In this document: piece by piece, positions 11,294-19,154 of the stretch
How positions within the stretch are numbered: the stretch's first letter is position 1
Layout of the letters: every line of letters begins with the position of its first letter
Assembly (NCBI RefSeq): GCF_003427025.1
Contig: NZ_QVAI01000003.1
Location: 186,001-250,000, forward strand
From: Jiangella endophytica
GTDB taxonomy: Bacteria > Actinomycetota > Actinomycetes > Jiangellales > Jiangellaceae
DNA length: 64,000 nucleotides
Direction: 5' to 3'
Made by a program: the position numbers and the translations under genes
Notes under the pieces: model-generated
Databases searched by the model: none
Told to the model about the DNA's origin: nothing
Seen by the model: only the letters and a program-made list of their open reading frames with translations

Positions 11294-11880
11294 CGGGTGT
11301 CCGACGGCGAGCTGTAGTTCCCCGTGGGTGGTGAACGCGGGCGGCGCGGTGAGGCTGCGAGGCGCGAGTCGTGTGGTTGTGCGTCGCGGGCGGTACCGTG
11401 CGGCGCGAGGGCGGGGTCGTGGTGCGGTGCGGCAAGGCGGACGAGGAGTCGACGCGGTGCCATCGAGCGACCTCGATGACAACGCTGGTCTCGCCGACGG
11501 CGTCAGATCATGCGGTCGGCTGCGCGCATCCGCTCGACGTCTGGACTTTGGTCCGGGTCCGCGCCGCCGAGGATCCGTGGGACACCCACTGGACGAGTGC
11601 GCCCGATCGTCGGTGGTGGGGCTGCGGTGTGCCCGGGGATCGCGGACCACACCAGGCGTTCTCCCGCTCCACCAGGCAGGCATGCCACGTGATGCGCCAG
11701 AACGCCTGATGATGGCCCGTGTCCGCGACGACTGCTCAAGAGAACGGGCGAGCGGAGGACCGCCGACGTGCGGCCGGTGGTGACCGCCGGCTCGACCTGC
11801 GCGGCCGGTCCGCCCTCGGGCGCGGCCTCGAACGGTGAACCCGGGCCCGACGACCTACCGGCGGACCGGAGCGGAGAACC
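11294..11880. other. Gene-free region (587 bases)
   Basis: No convincing gene on either strand. A 112-codon frame at 11371-11709 has many Trp, Cys and His codons and no ribosome binding site, which is unlike a real gene of this genome. No strong hairpin was found after the ggt stop codon. Confidence 0.55.
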
Positions 11881-12204
11881 TCATGCGGACTCACTCGCCC
11901 CGGGGAGCAGCGGGCGCATGAACGTCCGCTCGTACCGGACGACGCACCCGGTCTCGTCGCGGATGGCATCGGCCGCGACGAAGTCCGGGTGCACGCCGAA
12001 GAGCGTCCGATACGCCTCGTAGGCGGCCAGGCTCGGAAAGCTGAACAGCGCGAGAGCCTGGTCGCTGGCGCCCTCACCGGGCAGGAAGTAGCCGTGGTGG
12101 GTCCCGCCGTGCTCGTTCACCAGCTCCATCCAACGGCGCGCGAACCGCTCGAAGTCGGCGATCTTGCGCGGGTCGACGGTGTAGGTGACGACGCACGTGA
12201 TCAC
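11881..12204 (-). CDS. NIPSNAP-family small protein
   Basis: 107 residues beginning VITCVVTYTVDPRKIADFER, the N-terminal strand and helix of NIPSNAP/dimeric alpha-beta barrel proteins. ARRWMELVNEHGGTHHGYFL and LFSFPSLAAYEAYRTLF are the other conserved blocks of the family. It probably forms a small dimeric barrel in the cytosol; its substrate is unknown. The start is GTG 12204, with TAGTGT exactly 12-7 bases upstream, suggesting a leaderless mRNA. Confidence 0.88.
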   Translation of the reverse strand: MITCVVTYTVDPRKIADFERFARRWMELVNEHGGTHHGYFLPGEGASDQALALFSFPSLAAYEAYRTLFGVHPDFVAADAIRDETGCVVRYERTFMRPLLPGASESA

Positions 12205-12210
12205 GCGCCG

Positions 12211-12216
12211 ACACTA
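12211..12216 (-). promoter_or_regulatory. -10 box of the NIPSNAP gene (leaderless)
   Basis: TAGTGT on the minus strand, ending seven bases before GTG 12204. Confidence 0.45.
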
Positions 12217-12227
12217 GCGGGCGGTGG

Positions 12228-12539
12228 TCAGGTGAGCGCGCGCAGGAGCGCCGTCGTTGCGGCGGCGACGATGATCACCACGAGGAACGACTGCCGCAGC
12301 AGCAGGGCGACGACCCCGGCGGCGACGCCGGCGAGCAGGCGCAGGTCGAGGCCGAGCGCACCGGCGTCGTCGAACAGCTCGACGGCGACGAGGCCGGCCA
12401 GCATCGCGACCGGCAGCATCGCCGCCACCCGCTGGACGTCGTCGCGCTCGAGGACCGACGGCGGCAACGAGACGCCGGCGAGCTTGAGCAGGTAGCAGCC
12501 GACGGAGGCGACGACGACAGCGACCCAGATGTCCGTCAT
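12228..12539 (-). CDS. azlD: AzlD-type branched-chain amino acid exporter subunit
   Basis: 103 residues with three to four hydrophobic helices (WVAVVVASVGCYLLKLAGV, VAAMLPVAMLAGLVAVELF and the C-terminal LVVIIVAAATTALLRAL). This is the length and pattern of AzlD/BrnE, the small partner of AzlC in efflux of branched-chain amino acids. Start ATG 12539 overlaps the azlC stop in ATGA, so the pair is translationally coupled. Confidence 0.9.
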   Translation of the reverse strand: MTDIWVAVVVASVGCYLLKLAGVSLPPSVLERDDVQRVAAMLPVAMLAGLVAVELFDDAGALGLDLRLLAGVAAGVVALLLRQSFLVVIIVAAATTALLRALT

Positions 12540-13222
12540 CGCGTCGCCTCCCGCCGCGGCAGCAGACCGGCGACGACGGCGATGGGAGCCGTCGCCAGCA
12601 CGGGCACCCCGGCCGGCACCAGCGGGATCAGCACCGTCGCCACCAGAGCGCCACCGGCCGCCACCCAGCGGCCCTCCGCCGTCCGCAGCCGCGGCCACAG
12701 CAGCGCCAGGAACGCCGCCGGGATCATCGCGTCGAGCCCGAGCGTCGCCGGGTCGCCGATCGCCGACCCGCCCACCGCCCCGGCCAGCGTCCCCGCGTTC
12801 CACAGCAGGAACAGCAGCACACCGGTGACCCAGAAGGCGTACCGCTGCGCGGGCCGCTCGTCGTGCCCGACCGCCATGGCCGTCGTCTCGTCGATGACCA
12901 GCTGGGCGGTCACCAGCCGGCGCGGCCCGGCCAGCGAGCGCCGGCCGAGGATGCGGGTCAGTGGCACTCCGTAGAACGCGTTGCGGACGCCCAGCAGCAG
13001 CGCCGTCGGGACGGCCGCCAGCCCGGCGCCGCCGCTGCCGATGACGCCGACCAGCGCGAACTGCGACGCGCCGCTGAACATCACCAGGCTCAGCACCATG
13101 GTCTGCCACACGCTGAGGCCGGACGCGACGGACACGGCGCCGAAGGACGCACCGAACGCGGCGGCGTACGCGGCGATGCCGGCGGCGTCGCGCCGGATCG
13201 CCGGCCGCGAATCGTCACTCAT
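12536..13222 (-). CDS. azlC: AzlC-type branched-chain amino acid exporter
   Basis: A 228-residue inner membrane protein with six or more helices. The N-terminal FGASFGAVSVASGLSVWQT, SLVMFSGASQFALVGVI and LLGVRNAFYGVPL are AzlC signatures. With AzlD it forms the exporter for branched-chain amino acids or related compounds. ATG 13222 is the start; a TACTGT box lies 14-9 bases upstream. A longer in-frame reading to 14038 crosses the genes at 13292 and 13966 antisense and is not real. Confidence 0.92.
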   Translation of the reverse strand: MSDDSRPAIRRDAAGIAAYAAAFGASFGAVSVASGLSVWQTMVLSLVMFSGASQFALVGVIGSGGAGLAAVPTALLLGVRNAFYGVPLTRILGRRSLAGPRRLVTAQLVIDETTAMAVGHDERPAQRYAFWVTGVLLFLLWNAGTLAGAVGGSAIGDPATLGLDAMIPAAFLALLWPRLRTAEGRWVAAGGALVATVLIPLVPAGVPVLATAPIAVVAGLLPRREATR

Positions 13223-13291
13223 GCGGCCAGACAGTACTGAACGGCGCAGACAGTGATGAGCCCGATTCCGCATCGCGATACCGCTACGCTG

Positions 13292-13885
13292 ATGCGCGTG
13301 CTGTTCCAGAAGCGCTTCTGGGCGGGCATCGCCGACGGCACGGTGACGCTGGCGTTCCGGCGCTGGGCCCGTCAACAGGTGCTGCCCGGCCGCCCGTACC
13401 GTACCCCGGCGGGCCGCATCGAGGTCACCGCGGTCGACGTCGTCGACCCCGCCGCCATCAGCGACGACGATGCGCGCGCCGCGGGTCATCCGGACGCCGC
13501 CAGCCTGCTGGCCGACCTCCCCGGCGACCCGGCGAACCCGACGTACCGCATCGAGTTCCGCCCTGCGGCCGACCCCGACCCGCGTGCCGAACTGGCCGCG
13601 GGCGGCGACCTGGAGCCGGCCGAGATCGCGGAGATCACCAAGCGGCTCGACCGCCTCGACCGCGCTTCGTCCTACGGGGCGTGGACCCGCGAGACGCTCC
13701 GGTTGATCGAGCAGCACCCCGAGCGCCGGGCCGGCGACCTCGCCGACATGGTCGGCCGCGAGCGGGCGCCGTTCAAGCTCGACGTGCGCAAGCTGAAGAA
13801 CCTCGGGCTGACGCAGAGCTTCCCGATCGGCTACCGCATCTCGCCCCGCGGCCGGGCGTTCCTCGACGCCACGACCGGCGGCTGA
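13292..13885 (+). CDS. ASCH-like domain protein with C-terminal winged helix
   Basis: 197 residues. The first 100 residues start MRVLFQKRFWAGIADGTVTL and continue as a small beta-barrel of ASCH/PUA type, a fold linked to RNA or modified-nucleotide recognition. The C-terminal part (about 120-197) reads TRETLRLIEQHPERRAGDLA, then APFKLDVRKLKNLGLTQSFP and GYRISPRGRAFLD, which has the layout of a winged helix. The start is not certain: GTG 13253 and ATG 13256 are in frame, but MRVLFQKRFW matches the family start. Its target is unknown. It is divergent from azlC. Confidence 0.75.
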   Translation: MRVLFQKRFWAGIADGTVTLAFRRWARQQVLPGRPYRTPAGRIEVTAVDVVDPAAISDDDARAAGHPDAASLLADLPGDPANPTYRIEFRPAADPDPRAELAAGGDLEPAEIAEITKRLDRLDRASSYGAWTRETLRLIEQHPERRAGDLADMVGRERAPFKLDVRKLKNLGLTQSFPIGYRISPRGRAFLDATTGG

Positions 13886-13965
13886 CGCGCGACGCGGCCG
13901 CGGGCCCGCAAGCGGCGCGCGCCCGCGAGCGGTCCGCGCCGGCGAGCGGACCCCGACGACCGGCG

Positions 13966-14601
13966 TCAGCGGCGCGGCTGGTCCGACGGCCCGACGTGGT
14001 CGTCGAGCCACCGCTTCAACGGCGCCAGCTCTCGCCACGCCGTCGCGATGTGCGTCGCCGCCGCCGGGGTGTGCAGCCAGTCGGGCGCGCCGACGTCGAT
14101 CCAGCCGACCAGCGCCTTCTGCCGCAGCAGCTCGATGCGGGGGTGGTCGGCGTCGTAGCCGCGAGGTCGCGTCTTCAACGCGTCGCCGCCGACCACGTAC
14201 CCGGCGTCGCGCACCGCCTCGACGATCTCGGCCAGCGGCTCGCCGCGCCGGGAGTCGTCGACGGCGACGCGGTAGCGGGCGATCTGGTCCGGCGCCATCT
14301 GGTAGTAGCCGACGGCGACGAACAGGCCGGGCGCGCCGACGTGCACGTAGTGGCCGCCGACGACCACGCCCTGGTGGGTTTTGTACGGGCTCTTGTCGGC
14401 GGCGAACCGGACGTCGCGGTACGGCCGGAAGAACCGGATCGGGCCGAACTCGGGGGAGAGCTCCTCGGCGAGCGCGCGCATCGGGTCGCGGACGGAGTTC
14501 TCGTAGACCTGCTTGTGCGCGGTCCAGAACGACTTGCTGTTGTCGTTCTCGAGGTCCTCGTAGAAATCCAGGGCCTCGACCGGGATGCCGGCGAACGTCA
14601 C
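13966..14601 (-). CDS. DUF2461 (TIGR02453) family protein
   Basis: 211 residues with the family pattern: FYEDLENDNSKSFWTAHKQV at the N-terminus, RFFRPYRDVRFAADKSPYKT in the middle, and LKTRPRGYDADHPR followed by hydrophobic strands. The biochemical function of the family is unknown. ATG 14601 overlaps the stop of the upstream acetyltransferase gene by four bases (ATGA), so the two form an operon. Confidence 0.9.
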   Translation of the reverse strand: MTFAGIPVEALDFYEDLENDNSKSFWTAHKQVYENSVRDPMRALAEELSPEFGPIRFFRPYRDVRFAADKSPYKTHQGVVVGGHYVHVGAPGLFVAVGYYQMAPDQIARYRVAVDDSRRGEPLAEIVEAVRDAGYVVGGDALKTRPRGYDADHPRIELLRQKALVGWIDVGAPDWLHTPAAATHIATAWRELAPLKRWLDDHVGPSDQPRR

Positions 14602-15167
14602 GACCCCGTCTCCGTCTCCGGAACGAGAGAGGTGTGCAGCCGCACCTGCCGCAGCGTGGCCGAGCCGTCGCCGGTCAGGTCGAGCGTGCGGTGCGCGGTG
14701 TCAGGCGCCCAGCCGGCCGGTTCGAGGAACCCGCGCATGACGTCGTCGCCGACGACAAGCCACATGCGGGCACGGGTGAAGCCGTCGGCGCGCAGGGTGT
14801 CGGCGACGGCGGCCAGCAGCCGGGAGCCGTGCCCCTCGCGGAGCTCGGCGGGGTCGACGTGGAACGCGACCACCTCGCCGTCGCCGGGCTGGGTGTCGGG
14901 GTCCTCGGACGGAGCGGTGGCGGCGAACCCGACCACCCGGCCGGCGTCGAGCGCGACCAGCACCCGGTGCCGGGCCGACGGCGGACGGGTGACGGCCTCG
15001 CGCCAGGCGGCCGCGAACGACGTGGCGTCGACGTCGGCGAGCAACGCCGGCGGCAACAGGGAGGCGTAGGACGCCGTCCACGCCCGGGCCTGCACGGCAC
15101 CGATGGCGTCGGTGTCGGCGGCCCAGGCGAGGCGGACGGAACGATCGGCGACGGGCTGCTCGGACAC
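14598..15167 (-). CDS. GNAT-family N-acetyltransferase
   Basis: 189 residues with the GNAT fold: RLAWAADTDAIGAVQARAW at the N-terminus, a VVAFHVDPAELREGHGSRLL block (motif A; the R/Q-x-x-G-x-G/A acetyl-CoA loop is here REGHGS), and a C-terminal FLEPAGWAPD motif typical of the family. The acceptor is unknown. Translation is coupled to the DUF2461 gene. GTG 15167 is preceded by TATCGT at -13 to -8, suggesting a leaderless mRNA. Confidence 0.87.
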   Translation of the reverse strand: MSEQPVADRSVRLAWAADTDAIGAVQARAWTASYASLLPPALLADVDATSFAAAWREAVTRPPSARHRVLVALDAGRVVGFAATAPSEDPDTQPGDGEVVAFHVDPAELREGHGSRLLAAVADTLRADGFTRARMWLVVGDDVMRGFLEPAGWAPDTAHRTLDLTGDGSATLRQVRLHTSLVPETETGS

Positions 15168-15174
15168 CCGCCCT

Positions 15175-15180
15175 ACGATA
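15175..15180 (-). promoter_or_regulatory. -10 box of the GNAT gene (leaderless)
   Basis: TATCGT on the minus strand, ending eight bases before GTG 15167, within the gap to the nos stop codon. Confidence 0.4.
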
Positions 15181-15188
15181 CGACGCGG

Positions 15189-16373
15189 CTAGGCACCGGT
15201 CCGCGCGTGGTAGGGGCACTCGGCGGGAACGTCGTCGCCCTGCGGCGGGGTCCAGCCGGGACTGGGCAGGAAACCGGGCAGCACCGTGGAGTCGTCGTAG
15301 TAGCGGTGGTAGGCCGGTGACGTGGTGCTGGACAGCGGCGGGACGACCCACGACCACTCGGCGTGCGCGGTGCGTCCGGCCCGCTCCTCCTTCTCGACGA
15401 ACCGCATGAACATCTCCGACTCGTGGTGGTGGTCGGCGATCTTCACGCCCATGGCGTCGAATGAGTGCAGCACCGCGCGGTTGATCTCGACGAGGACGCG
15501 GTCCTTCCACAGCGACCGGTTGTCGTCGACGTCGAGGCCGAGCAGCCGGCCCACCTGCGTCATGCGGTCGTACCGGTCGGCGTCGACGAGGTTGCGCGAG
15601 CCGATCTCCGTCCCCATGTACCAGCCGTTGAACGGCGCCGTGGGGTAGGTGATGCCGCCGATGCGCAGCGGCATCGACGAGATCGCGGGCACCGCGTGCC
15701 ACTTGAGGTCCAGTTCGGCGAACCAGGGGAACTCGGGGTGCGAGAGAGGTACCTCGAGGACGGCGTCGCCGGGGATGTCGAACAGTCGGACGCCGTCCTC
15801 GGGGGTCTCGACGGCCAGCGGCAGCACGTCGAAGTCGGTGCCCTTGCCGGACCAGCCCAGGCCCTCGACCCAGCGGGTGAACTCCGCCTGGGCGGGATCG
15901 CCGATGACGGAGTCCATGCCCTGATAGCCGGCGTACCGGATCAGCTGGCTGTTGTGCAGCCGCGGCGCGGGCCGGCCGGGCTGGTCGGGCGCGAACAGCG
16001 TGAGAACCGGCCGGAGGCGTCCGTCGTTCGTGGCGACGCGCAGGTGTTCGACGCACTCGGCGGCGACCCCCTCGGCCGTGCGGACGGACCGGCGGTCGCG
16101 GACGATCAGGCTGCGCCAGTAGAGCCGGCCGATGCAGCGGTTGGCGTTGCGCCAGGCCAGCCGCGCACCGAACTCCAGTTCCTCGGTGGTGTGGCTGAAC
16201 ATGCCGCGCCGGCCGAACTCGACCAGCGCCTCGCTGAACCGCTCCTCGGGGTCGGGAGCGTGGAGGTTCTCAGCCGCGTGCTGCCGGAAGAACGCTTCGG
16301 CTTCGCTGAGATCGACGGAGTGGATCGGAACGTCTGGAAGGCCCGGATGGTGGTGCGTCCCATCGGTCGTCAC
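15189..16373 (-). CDS. nos: Nitric oxide synthase, oxygenase domain only (bacterial NOS)
   Basis: A 394-residue heme enzyme that makes nitric oxide and citrulline from arginine using electrons from general reductases. The heme ligand is Cys80 in AWRNANRCIGR. LLPLAVETP-type strands, FPWFAELDLKWHAVPAIS and TYPTAPFNGWYMGTEIGSRN (arginine site with the conserved Glu) follow, then DHHHESEMFMRF and EWSWVVPPLSSTTSPAYHRY (pterin side). There is no reductase domain, as usual in bacteria. GTG 16373 has GGAGGAG about 8 bases upstream. It is divergent from the gene at 16760; the gap holds palindromes that may control it. Confidence 0.96.
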   Translation of the reverse strand: MTTDGTHHHPGLPDVPIHSVDLSEAEAFFRQHAAENLHAPDPEERFSEALVEFGRRGMFSHTTEELEFGARLAWRNANRCIGRLYWRSLIVRDRRSVRTAEGVAAECVEHLRVATNDGRLRPVLTLFAPDQPGRPAPRLHNSQLIRYAGYQGMDSVIGDPAQAEFTRWVEGLGWSGKGTDFDVLPLAVETPEDGVRLFDIPGDAVLEVPLSHPEFPWFAELDLKWHAVPAISSMPLRIGGITYPTAPFNGWYMGTEIGSRNLVDADRYDRMTQVGRLLGLDVDDNRSLWKDRVLVEINRAVLHSFDAMGVKIADHHHESEMFMRFVEKEERAGRTAHAEWSWVVPPLSSTTSPAYHRYYDDSTVLPGFLPSPGWTPPQGDDVPAECPYHARTGA

Positions 16374-16621
16374 AGGGTCAGCTCCTCCGCTGTCGCAGGT
16401 GGCGGGTTACCGGATTCCAGATGCGGACATTTCCGGCAAATCGCCCCGAACATGATCATCGTGCCGTGAAAATGACGCACCGTCACGAATAATCTCAGAA
16501 GGCGGACGGCGGCGTCTGGTGATCCACGGAATCCGTCCGGATCGGATGAAGTCAACCCGAACCGGGCGCTGGTCGTGAAGATCGAATCGGTGCAGGTCAT
16601 GGCGTCGACATCGATGATCAT
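16370..16621 (-). CDS. Possible small ORF coupled to nos
   Basis: 83 codons from ATG 16621 to a TGA that overlaps the nos start as GTGA. The C-terminus has a Cys-x-x-Cys (ICRKCPH). There is no good ribosome binding site and part of it has low GC at third positions, so it may be chance. I list it because of the perfect coupling geometry. Confidence 0.2.
   Translation of the reverse strand: MIIDVDAMTCTDSIFTTSARFGLTSSDPDGFRGSPDAAVRLLRLFVTVRHFHGTMIMFGAICRKCPHLESGNPPPATAEELTL
16473..16485. promoter_or_regulatory. TGACG-N3-CGTCA inverted repeat
   Basis: TGACG (16473-16477), CAC, CGTCA (16481-16485). It shares half-sites with the palindrome at 16679-16698 and lies about 100 bases upstream of nos. 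Confidence 0.35.
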
Positions 16622-16678
16622 CAGGCCGTGACCAGGAGTGATGTGGTGAGAAGAGTCCCACGGGTCACTCCGGTACCG

Positions 16679-16698
16679 AGCGTGACGGCCGTCACGCT
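16679..16698. promoter_or_regulatory. 20-base perfect palindrome
   Basis: AGCGTGACGGCCGTCACGCT, a perfect palindrome with TGACG/CGTCA half-sites. A third half-site, GCGTGACG, follows at 16699-16706. It lies 62 bases before the gene at 16760, a likely operator. The cognate regulator is unknown. Confidence 0.5.
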
Positions 16699-16759
16699 GC
16701 GTGACGAAGCCGGAGAAAACCGCTGGACCGTCGCCCTCGCCCGCGGCTAGTCATGGGGG

Positions 16760-17836
16760 ATGACGGAGAACGGGTCGCGAGCCGCGCTGGGCCGGGTCGT
16801 GCGACGGGTCGGCGGCGGCGACGTGCTCGAAGTGCTGGCCGGGCTGCCGGGATCGGAGCTGACCACGCTGCAGCTCGAGTTGATGCGCCGCCGCGCGGGT
16901 GCGCTGTCGCCGGCTGCGGTGCTCGAGCGGTACCGGCGCGACCGGTTCACCGCGCCGGCCGCGGTGCCGTTCGAGGCGTTGCGGCGGGTCGAGGACGTAC
17001 TGCTCGACGCGCTGGCGGCGCAGCCGTCGCCGGTCGAGGTGGTGACGCTGGCTCCGCTGGCGCCGCTCGGGGCGCACTCGGTGCTCGCGACGGTCGACCA
17101 GAACAAGGTGGTCTCGACGGTCCGCGGCACCGACGTCGCCGCCGACCCGACCAACGGGCTGGCGCTCGAGGCGGCCGTCCGGCGCCAGGATCTCCAGCGC
17201 GCGGCCGCGGGTGCGGCTGCCGACCGGACGACCGCCGGGCAGGCGTCCGCCGGGCAGGCGACCGCCGGGCGGCCGAGTGGGTCGGCCGGGGTGGTGCGGC
17301 TGGCGGCCGTTCAGCGGGTCGTGCGCGCCCAACTCGTCGACGGGCCGGCGATGTTCGCCCACTTCTCCCTGTTCGCGCAGGTGACGGCCGGCCGCGACCT
17401 CGGCGGGCGCGAGTTCGAGCGAGCCGCGCTGGCGGAGCAGCTGGCGGTCATCACGCGCGCGTTGCCGCTGCTCGGCGCCGAGGCGGTGGAGGTGCGGCTG
17501 ACGGTCCTCGATCCACGGCTCGAACAGGTCGCCGACGCGACTCTCGGCGCCCTCGGCCCCGACGCCGCCCCCTCCGACGCCGCCGCCCCCGATGCCGGCC
17601 CGGGCGCCGGCCCCGGCGTCGTTCCCGTCACTGGCGTCCTCGATCCGGGCCGTGCGTCCGGGCGTGGCTATTACGAGGGCCTGTGCTTCAAGGTGCTGGC
17701 CCGGCTCGGCGGCGAGCTGGTCGAGGTCGGCGACGGCGGGTTCGCCGGCTGGACCCGTGAGCTGCTCAGCAACCGGAAGGAGCGGCTGCTGATCAGCGGC
17801 CTCGGCATCGACCGGCTGGTCGCCACCCGCTCGTGA
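16760..17836 (+). CDS. Unrecognised protein, possibly class II synthetase-like fold
   Basis: A 358-residue protein I cannot assign. The N-terminal 80 residues are helical and basic (RAALGRVVRRVGGGDVLEVL). The middle has a striking block, APLGAHSVLATVDQNKVVST followed by VRGTDVAADPTNGLALEAA, and the C-terminus reads GRGYYEGLCFKVLARLGGEL, which loosely resembles the GGRYDGL motif of HisS/HisZ-type proteins. Two Ala-rich inserts (about 155-175 and 270-290) interrupt it. It has no membrane helix. A role close to tRNA synthetase-like regulatory proteins is only a guess. It ends 71 bases before paaA on the same strand, but paaA has its own promoter. Confidence 0.65.
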   Translation: MTENGSRAALGRVVRRVGGGDVLEVLAGLPGSELTTLQLELMRRRAGALSPAAVLERYRRDRFTAPAAVPFEALRRVEDVLLDALAAQPSPVEVVTLAPLAPLGAHSVLATVDQNKVVSTVRGTDVAADPTNGLALEAAVRRQDLQRAAAGAAADRTTAGQASAGQATAGRPSGSAGVVRLAAVQRVVRAQLVDGPAMFAHFSLFAQVTAGRDLGGREFERAALAEQLAVITRALPLLGAEAVEVRLTVLDPRLEQVADATLGALGPDAAPSDAAAPDAGPGAGPGVVPVTGVLDPGRASGRGYYEGLCFKVLARLGGELVEVGDGGFAGWTRELLSNRKERLLISGLGIDRLVATRS

Positions 17837-17847
17837 CGCGTCAATGT

Positions 17848-17887
17848 TGTTACACCGAAGCAGCAGGAATGCTGGACAGGTGTCACA
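17848..17887. promoter_or_regulatory. Inverted repeat at paa promoter
   Basis: TGTTACACC (17848-17856) and GGTGTCACA (17879-17887) pair with one mismatch across 22 bases and flank the -35 box of paaA. Candidate operator for a phenylacetate-type repressor; the regulator gene is not in the window. Confidence 0.4.
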
Positions 17888-17901
17888 TCCGGGCCTAGCC
17901 T
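17873..17901 (+). promoter_or_regulatory. paaA promoter (-35 TGGACA, -10 TAGCCT)
   Basis: TGGACA (17873-17878), a 17-base spacer, then TAGCCT (17896-17901). The predicted transcription start falls on or next to ATG 17908, giving a leaderless paa mRNA. Confidence 0.6.
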
Positions 17902-17907
17902 GGAGCC

Positions 17908-18870
17908 ATGGCGCCAACCGACCAGCGAGCCGACGAGCGAGAGGCGGCGTTCTACGCGATCGTCGACTCCGACGGGCGCATCGAGCCGCGCGACGACATG
18001 CCCGAGGCGTACCGCAGGACGCTGGTGCGCCAGATCGCGCAACACGCCCACTCCGAGATCATCGGCATGCAGCCGGAGGGCAACTGGATCAGCCGGGCGC
18101 CGAGCCTGCGCCGCAAGGCGATCCTGCTGGCCAAGGTGCAGGACGAGGCCGGCCACGGGCTCTACCTGTACGCGGCGGCCGAAACGCTCGGCGTGAGCCG
18201 CGACCAGCTGCTGGACCTGCTGCACACCCGGAAGCAGAAGTACTCGTCGATCTTCAACTACCCGACGCTGACGTGGGCCGACGTCGGCGCGATCGGCTGG
18301 CTCGTCGACGGCGCGGCCATCACGAACCAGGTGCCGCTGACCCGCTGCTCGTACGGTCCGTACGCCCGCGCGATGGTCCGCATCTGCAAGGAGGAGTCCT
18401 TCCACCAGCGGCAGGGCTTCGAAGCGCTGCTGACGCTCACCCGCGGCACTCCCGCGCAGAAGGCGATGGCCCAGGACGCGCTGGACCGCTGGTGGTACCC
18501 GAGCCTGGCCATGTTCGGCCCGCCCGACAGCGGCGAGCAGGTCTCCGGCGGCCACACCGAGCAGTCGATGCGCTGGGGCATCAAGCGCTTCAGCAACGAC
18601 GAGCTGCGGCAGCGCTTCGTCGACATGACGGTGCCGCAGTCGGAGGTGCTCGGGCTGAGCATCCCCGATCCCGATCTGCGCTGGAACGAGGAGCGCGGCC
18701 ACTACGACTTCACCGCGCCCGACTACGACGAGCTGTTCCGCGTCATCAAGGGCGACGGTCCCTGCAACGCACAGCGGCTCGAGCACCGCGTCACCGCGCA
18801 CGCCGACGGCGCCTGGGTGCGCGAGGCCGCGGCGGCGTACGCGAGCAAGAAGAGGGAGCAGGCGGCATGA
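17908..18870 (+). CDS. paaA: Phenylacetyl-CoA 1,2-epoxidase subunit PaaA (catalytic)
   Basis: 320 residues, the di-iron oxygenase subunit of the PaaABC(E) epoxidase, which converts phenylacetyl-CoA to the ring 1,2-epoxide. The ferritin-like four-helix bundle carries [20 protein letters not shown] (DEAGH iron site, near 75) and [16 protein letters not shown] (EESFH iron site, near 163). [20 protein letters not shown] is another strong family block. First gene of a compact paaABCDE operon with four-base overlaps downstream. Confidence 0.97.
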   Translation: MAPTDQRADEREAAFYAIVDSDGRIEPRDDMPEAYRRTLVRQIAQHAHSEIIGMQPEGNWISRAPSLRRKAILLAKVQDEAGHGLYLYAAAETLGVSRDQLLDLLHTRKQKYSSIFNYPTLTWADVGAIGWLVDGAAITNQVPLTRCSYGPYARAMVRICKEESFHQRQGFEALLTLTRGTPAQKAMAQDALDRWWYPSLAMFGPPDSGEQVSGGHTEQSMRWGIKRFSNDELRQRFVDMTVPQSEVLGLSIPDPDLRWNEERGHYDFTAPDYDELFRVIKGDGPCNAQRLEHRVTAHADGAWVREAAAAYASKKREQAA

Positions 18871-19154
18871 CCAGCACCGAATGGCCGCTCTGGGAGGTCT
18901 TCGTCCGCGCCAGGCGCGGCCTGTCGCACATCCACGTCGGCAGCCTGCACGCGCCCGACGCCGCCATGGCGGTCCGCAACGCCCGCGACGTCTACACCCG
19001 CCGCGGCGAGGGCGTCTCGATCTGGGTCGTGCCGTCCGACCAGATCACCGCCAGCAGCCCGGACGAGAAGGACGCGTTCTTCGACCCCGCCGCCGACAAG
19101 GTCTACCGTCACCCGACCTTCTACGAGGTGCCGGCGGAGGCGAAGCACCTGTGA
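18867..19154 (+). CDS. paaB: Phenylacetyl-CoA epoxidase subunit PaaB
   Basis: 95 residues, standard PaaB length. It starts [20 protein letters not shown] and continues [20 protein letters not shown], ending near [13 protein letters not shown], all family blocks. PaaB is a small structural subunit that bridges PaaAC heterodimers and is needed for activity. ATG 18867 overlaps the paaA stop (ATGA). Confidence 0.97.
   Translation: MTSTEWPLWEVFVRARRGLSHIHVGSLHAPDAAMAVRNARDVYTRRGEGVSIWVVPSDQITASSPDEKDAFFDPAADKVYRHPTFYEVPAEAKHL

Larger units (their letters stand above)
16374..16759. other. Divergent intergenic region of nos (386 bases)
   Basis: Less GC-rich than its surroundings, especially 16430-16500. 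It contains two TGACG/CGTCA inverted repeats and the weak small ORF. No other gene is visible. Confidence 0.6.

Noticed and set aside
11371-11709. 112-codon ORF in the gap after ggt
   Set aside because: Unusual Trp/His/Cys content, no ribosome binding site, no family resemblance.
13223-14038. N-terminal extension of azlC
   Set aside because: The extension crosses the ASCH-like and DUF2461 genes antisense and has no AzlC similarity; the family start is at 13222.
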